A stretch of DNA of 64,000 nt from assembly GCF_039535235.1 (NCBI RefSeq), contig NZ_BAAAWU010000001.1, forward strand, positions 5,394,001 through 5,458,000, given 5' to 3'. The notes beneath the pieces are model-generated. The model worked only from the letters and a program-made list of their open reading frames with translations. It made no database searches and was not told the origin of the DNA. The DNA is from Streptomyces roseoviridis. GTDB lineage: Bacteria; Actinomycetota; Actinomycetes; Streptomycetales; Streptomycetaceae. Both the position numbers and the translations under genes were made by a program. Shown here piece after piece: positions 60,206-64,000 of this stretch (positions are counted from its first letter, which is position 1; every line of letters begins with the position of its first letter).

Positions 60206-61879
60206 ATGACCCAGCACCTCGCCGCCCCCGCCGACGCCGCCCCCGCCACCGGCACGCAGTCGGACTGGTGGAGAGACGCGGTGATCTACCAGGTCTACCC
60301 GCGCAGCTTCGCCGACGGCAACGGCGACGGCATGGGCGACCTGGAGGGCATCCGCAGCCGGCTTCCGTACCTGAAGGAACTCGGCGTCGACGCCGTCTGG
60401 CTCTCCCCCTTCTACGCCTCCCCGCAGGCCGACGCCGGCTACGACGTCGCCGACTACCGGGCCATCGACCCCATGTTCGGCACGCTCCACGACGCCGACG
60501 CCGTCATCCGCGAGGCCCACGAACTGGGCCTGCGGATCATCGTCGACCTGGTCCCCAACCACTCCTCCGACCAGCACGAGTGGTTCCAGCGCGCCCTGCG
60601 CGAGGGCCCCGGCTCCCCCCTGCGCGAGCGCTACCACTTCCGCCCCGGCAAGGGGAAGAACGGCGAACTCCCGCCCAACGACTGGGAGTCCATCTTCGGC
60701 GGCCCGGCCTGGACCCGTACGGAGAACCCGGACGGCACGCCCGGCGAGTGGTACCTCCACCTCTTCGCGCCCGAGCAGCCCGACTTCAACTGGGAGCACC
60801 CGGCCGTCCGCGACGAGTTCCGCTCGATCCTGCGCTTCTGGCTGGACATGGGCGTCGACGGCTTCCGCGTCGACGTCGCCCACGGCCTGGTCAAGGCCGA
60901 CGGCCTGCCCGACATCGGCGCCCACGACCAGCTCAAGCTGCTCGGCAACGACGTCATGCCCTTCTTCGACCAGGAGGGCGTCCACGAGATCTACCGCTCC
61001 TGGCGCAAGGTGCTCAGCGAGTACGACGGCGAGCGCGTCCTCGTCGCCGAGGCGTGGACCCCGACCGTCGAGCGCACGGCGAACTACGTGCGCCCCGACG
61101 AGATGCACCAGGCGTTCAACTTCCAGTACCTGGGCACCCACTGGGACGCGGCCGAGCTGCGGGCCGTCATCGACGCCTCGCTCGCCGCGATGCGCCCGGT
61201 CGGCGCACCCACCACCTGGGTGCTGTCCAACCACGACGTCACCCGGCACGCCACCCGCTTCGCCAACCCGGCGGGCCTCGGCACCCAGCTGCGCACTCCC
61301 GGCGACCGCGAGCTCGGCCTGCGCCGGGCCCGCGCCGCGACCCTGCTGATGCTGGCGCTGCCCGGCTCCGCCTACGTCTACCAGGGCGAGGAGCTCGGCC
61401 TGCCCGACGTCACCGACCTGCCCGACGAGGTCCGCCAGGACCCGTCGTTCTTCCGGGCCACCGGCCAGGACGGCTTCCGCGACGGCTGCCGGGTGCCGAT
61501 CCCGTGGACCGTCGGGGGCAGCTCGTACGGCTTCGGCGCCGGCGGCTCCTGGCTGCCGCAGCCGGCCACCTGGGGGCGCCTGAGCGTCGAGGCGCAGACC
61601 GGCGACCCCACGTCCACCCTGGAGCTGTACCGCAGCGCGCTCGCCGTGCGCCGCGAGCGCCCCGAACTCGGTGCGGGCGAGTCCGTCGAGTGGCTGGAGG
61701 CACCCGAGGGTGTGCTCTCCTTCCGTCGCGGCGGATTCGTCTGCATCGCCAACACCACCGGCCGGGCCATCACCGTCCCGCTGCCCGGCCGGTTGCTCCT
61801 CTCCTCGGGCGAGGAGATCCGGATCGTCGACGACGAGGCACTCGTGCCCGCCGACACCACCGCCTGGTGGGCGGTGTGA
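60206..61879 (+). CDS. aglA: Alpha-glucosidase (GH13), maltodextrin hydrolysis
   Basis: A 557-residue cytosolic GH13 enzyme without signal peptide. Motifs: DAGYDVADYRAIDPMFG, region I VDLVPNHSS, region II GVDGFRVDVAHGL (nucleophile Asp), region III VLVAEAWTP (acid/base Glu), region IV WVLSNHDVTRH. It hydrolyses imported maltose and maltodextrins to glucose. AAGGAAG 3-4 nt before ATG 60206. Probably co-transcribed with malEFG, 61 bp downstream. Its stop overlaps the start of the following LacI gene. Confidence 0.94.
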   Translation: MTQHLAAPADAAPATGTQSDWWRDAVIYQVYPRSFADGNGDGMGDLEGIRSRLPYLKELGVDAVWLSPFYASPQADAGYDVADYRAIDPMFGTLHDADAVIREAHELGLRIIVDLVPNHSSDQHEWFQRALREGPGSPLRERYHFRPGKGKNGELPPNDWESIFGGPAWTRTENPDGTPGEWYLHLFAPEQPDFNWEHPAVRDEFRSILRFWLDMGVDGFRVDVAHGLVKADGLPDIGAHDQLKLLGNDVMPFFDQEGVHEIYRSWRKVLSEYDGERVLVAEAWTPTVERTANYVRPDEMHQAFNFQYLGTHWDAAELRAVIDASLAAMRPVGAPTTWVLSNHDVTRHATRFANPAGLGTQLRTPGDRELGLRRARAATLLMLALPGSAYVYQGEELGLPDVTDLPDEVRQDPSFFRATGQDGFRDGCRVPIPWTVGGSSYGFGAGGSWLPQPATWGRLSVEAQTGDPTSTLELYRSALAVRRERPELGAGESVEWLEAPEGVLSFRRGGFVCIANTTGRAITVPLPGRLLLSSGEEIRIVDDEALVPADTTAWWAV

Positions 61880-62934
61880 CGATCCCCCTGCCGCGGGGCG
61901 CCGGAGGGGGCGCCCCGCGGCTCGCGGACATCGCGGCCCAGTCCGGGGTGAGCGAGGCCACCGTCAGCCGGGTCCTCAACGGCAAGGCGGGGGTGGCCGG
62001 CGCGACCCGGCACAAGGTGCTCGCCGCCCTCGACGTGCTGGGCTACGAGCGTCCCGTACGGCTCAAACGGCGCAGCGCCGGCCTGATCGGCCTGGTCGTG
62101 CCCGAGCTGACCAACCCCATCTTCCCGGCCTTCGCGCAGATCATCGAACAGGTCCTGGCCGGGCACGGCTACACCCCGGTGCTGTGCACGCAGATGCCGG
62201 GCGGTGCCACCGAGGACGAGCTGGTCGAACAGCTGGTGGAGCGCGGGGTCTCGGGCATCCTCTTCCTGTCCGGGCTGCACGCCGACGCGAGCGCCGACCC
62301 GGTCCGCTACACCCGGCTGGCCGCCCGCGGGGTGCCCTTCGTCCTCATCAACGGCTTCAACGAGCACGTCGACGCCAACTTCGTCTCGCCCGACGACCGG
62401 GCCGCGGCCCGGATGGCCGTACGGCACCTGCTCGAACTCGGCCACGAGCGCATCGGGCTCGCCATCGGGCCGACCCGCTACGTGCCCTCGCGCCGCAAGG
62501 CCGAGGGCTTCGTCGCCGAGCTGCGCGAGCAGCTGGGCGTGGAACGGGTCTGGGCCGAACGCTTCGTGCGGCCCACCCTGTTCGGCGTCGAGGGCGGGCA
62601 CGCCGCCGCCGACCTGCTGCTCGCCGAGGGCTGCACCGGTATCGTCTGCGGCTCGGACCTGATGGCCCTCGGGGTCGTCCGGGCCGCCCGCGGCCGGGGC
62701 CTGGACGTGCCCCGGGACGTGTCGGTCGTCGGCTTCGACGACTCCCCGCTCATCGCGTTCACCGACCCCCCGCTGACGACCGTGCGCCAGCCGGTGCAGG
62801 CGATGGCGACGGCCGCGGTCGGCACGCTCCTGGAGGAGATCGAGGGAAACTCGGTCCAGCGCACGGAGTTCGTGTTCCAGCCGGAGCTCGTCGTCCGCGG
62901 TTCCACGGCGCAGCCGCCGCAGCCGGCCGTCTGA
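61876..62934 (+). CDS. LacI-family regulator, MalR paralogue
   Basis: A 352-residue repressor very like MalR (55622): HTH RLADIAAQSGVSEATVSRVL, YERPVRLKRRSAGLIGL, VVPELTNPIFPAFAQI, and VVGFDDSPLIAFTDPPLTT. The start GTG 61876 overlaps the aglA stop (GTGA), so it would be coupled to, and induced with, aglA, unlike the separately transcribed malR. It may supply negative feedback or act on the downstream amylase gene. An extra Gly/Pro-rich N-terminus (TIPLPRGAGGGAP) precedes the HTH. Confidence 0.9.
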   Translation: MTIPLPRGAGGGAPRLADIAAQSGVSEATVSRVLNGKAGVAGATRHKVLAALDVLGYERPVRLKRRSAGLIGLVVPELTNPIFPAFAQIIEQVLAGHGYTPVLCTQMPGGATEDELVEQLVERGVSGILFLSGLHADASADPVRYTRLAARGVPFVLINGFNEHVDANFVSPDDRAAARMAVRHLLELGHERIGLAIGPTRYVPSRRKAEGFVAELREQLGVERVWAERFVRPTLFGVEGGHAAADLLLAEGCTGIVCGSDLMALGVVRAARGRGLDVPRDVSVVGFDDSPLIAFTDPPLTTVRQPVQAMATAAVGTLLEEIEGNSVQRTEFVFQPELVVRGSTAQPPQPAV

Positions 62935-62952
62935 CGGTCCGTCGGTTCGTAA

Positions 62953-62973
62953 CTCCTTGCACAACTCCTTGCA
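62953..62973 (+). promoter_or_regulatory. Direct repeats CTCCTTGCA upstream of the amylase promoter
   Basis: CTCCTTGCA at 62953-62961 and 62965-62973, 12 bp apart; a weaker third unit (CGCCTTG) follows. They lie just before the -35 box. Such CTTGC repeats are linked to MalR control of Streptomyces amylase genes. Confidence 0.6.
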
Positions 62974-62990
62974 TCGCCTTGTTTGAAGTC

Positions 62991-63019
62991 TTGACCGCAC
63001 GTCTGTACGCCCCTACGGT
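62991..63019 (+). promoter_or_regulatory. Alpha-amylase promoter
   Basis: TTGACC (62991-62996), 17-bp spacer and TACGGT (63014-63019), close to the consensus for the housekeeping sigma factor. Transcription would start about 63026. Confidence 0.65.
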
Positions 63020-63056
63020 CACGGCTGAAAACAGTTGCTGACTTTTTCGGCAACTT

Positions 63057-63089
63057 CTTGCGAACCGGCTCTTGCGAGCCACTCTTGCG
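63057..63089 (+). promoter_or_regulatory. Three CTTGCG repeats in the amylase leader
   Basis: CTTGCG begins at 63057, 63071 and 63084 (spacing 14 and 13 bp), in the untranslated leader just before the RBS. They may be extra MalR or MalR-paralogue sites and could block elongation or initiation. Confidence 0.55.
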
Positions 63090-63114
63090 ACAGGGACGTC
63101 GTACAGGAGGAATC

Positions 63115-64000
63115 ATGGCAAGAAAGACCGTGGCCGCTGCACTCGCCCTTGTGGCAGGAGCCGCTGTGGCCGTCACGGCCCCGCCCGCCGCGCAGGCGGC
63201 CGCGCCGGGCGACAAGGACGTCACCGCCGTGATGTTCGAGTGGAACTTCGCCTCCGTGGCCAAGGCGTGCACCGACCAGCTGGGCCCCGCCGGCTACGGC
63301 TACGTGCAGGTCTCCCCGCCCCAGGAACGCATCCAGGGCCCCCAGTGGTGGACCGCCTACCAGCCCGTCAGCTACAAGATCGCCGGCCCGCTCGGCGACC
63401 GCACCGCCTTCAAGAGCATGGTCGACACCTGCCACGCCGCCGGCGTGAAGGTGGTCGCCGACACCGTCATCAACCACATGGCGAACTCCTCCGGCACGGG
63501 AACGGGCGGGACCTCGTTCTCCAAGTACGCCTACCCGGGCCTCTACTCCGGCGCCGACATGGACGACTGCCGCGCCGTCATCTCCACCTACCAGGACCGG
63601 GCCAACGTCCAGAACTGCGAGCTGGTCGGCCTGCCCGACCTCGACACCGGCGAGGACTGGGTGCGCGGGCGGATAGCCGCGTACATGAACGACCTGCTGA
63701 CCCTCGGCGTCGACGGCTTCCGGGTGGACGCCGCCAAGCACATGCCGGCCGCCGACCTCGCCGCCATCAAGTCCCGGCTGACGAATCCTTCCGTCTACTG
63801 GAAGCAGGAGGCCATCTTCGGCGCCGGCGAGGCCGTCTCCCCGAGCGAGTACCTCGGCAACGGCGACGTCCAGGAGTTCCGCTACGCCCGCGACCTCAAG
63901 CGGGTCCTGCAGAACGAGAAGCTCGCCTACCTGAAGAACTTCGGCGAGGCATGGGGCTACATGCCCTCCGGCCAGTCCGGCGTCTTCGTCGACAACCACG
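63115..64000 (+). CDS. Secreted alpha-amylase (GH13), 3' end outside the window
   Basis: About 295 residues are visible of an exported amylase. A Sec signal peptide (KTVAAALALVAGAAVAVTA) is followed by cleavage near AQAA. The animal-type GH13 pattern is clear: MFEWNFASVAKACTDQLGPAGYG, YVQVSPPQE, VVADTVINHM (region I), GVDGFRVDAAKHM (region II, nucleophile) and YWKQEAIFGAGEAV (acid/base Glu). It degrades starch outside the cell. AGGAGG 4 nt before ATG 63115. Repeats and the promoter upstream place it under maltose control. Confidence 0.92.
   Translation, partial: MARKTVAAALALVAGAAVAVTAPPAAQAAAPGDKDVTAVMFEWNFASVAKACTDQLGPAGYGYVQVSPPQERIQGPQWWTAYQPVSYKIAGPLGDRTAFKSMVDTCHAAGVKVVADTVINHMANSSGTGTGGTSFSKYAYPGLYSGADMDDCRAVISTYQDRANVQNCELVGLPDLDTGEDWVRGRIAAYMNDLLTLGVDGFRVDAAKHMPAADLAAIKSRLTNPSVYWKQEAIFGAGEAVSPSEYLGNGDVQEFRYARDLKRVLQNEKLAYLKNFGEAWGYMPSGQSGVFVDNH

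Overview
The window is chromosomal DNA of a Streptomyces-type actinomycete. GC content is very high, codons end almost always in G or C, and many genes start leaderless, with a TAnnnT box 6-8 nt before ATG or GTG. From memory of the Streptomyces coelicolor chromosome, the right two thirds (map, panB, nadE, glnA2, glnE, malR-malEFG-aglA, amylase) follow the conserved core gene neighbourhood. The left third and a few islands look accessory.

Layout. 1-6.1 kb: the 3' end of an RNB-type ribonuclease, then a putative detoxification locus: a four-gene operon (MFS exporter, HbpS/GlcG-like protein, SnoaL-like protein, aldo/keto reductase), a divergent MarR regulator, a VOC protein and a second aldo/keto reductase. 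Three matching operator-like boxes lie upstream of the operon, of marR and of the second reductase. 6.4-6.8 kb: RNase P RNA. 6.9-20 kb: housekeeping and hypothetical genes (MazG-like, SDR, Tat-exported PhoD phosphatase, Bcr/CflA-type exporter, Rsm22-like methyltransferase, DDAH, TetR with a perfect palindromic operator, primase/polymerase-like protein, lipoprotein, a frameshifted gene, PhzF) ending in a heme oxygenase preceded by a DtxR/DmdR-type iron box. 20-26.2 kb: map, small proteins, MFS exporter, F420:NADPH reductase, and a Ser/Thr kinase gene lying between two decayed IS630 transposase 3' ends. 26.2-32.6 kb: site-2-type protease, a large SARP/NB-ARC/TPR regulator with a central block of foreign-looking codon use, and a DrrAB-like ABC exporter whose promoter carries four heptamer repeats at about 11-bp spacing, the layout expected for a SARP-type binding site. 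32.6-41.7 kb: panB, a TetR-controlled DHA2 exporter, an EEP-family membrane protein, NAD synthetase, hydrolase, CBS protein. 41.9-50.2 kb: DUF305/DUF3105 pair, glnA2, GNAT, VOC, PPOX, glnE. 50.2-55.6 kb: a palindromic repeat cluster, a TetR-APC permease-amidohydrolase set and a PAP2 phosphatase. 55.6-64 kb: maltose/maltodextrin regulon: malR, malEFG, alpha-glucosidase, a second MalR-like repressor translationally coupled to it, and a secreted alpha-amylase cut by the window end, with CTTGC-type operators in both control regions.

How the genes work together. The amylase would release maltodextrins, MalEFG import them, AglA hydrolyses them, and two paralogous LacI repressors probably read the signal. 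GlnE is the adenylyltransferase for glutamine synthetase I, while the GlnA2 here lacks the adenylylation tyrosine motif and probably serves polyamine catabolism. All functions are inferred from sequence reading; no database search was run.
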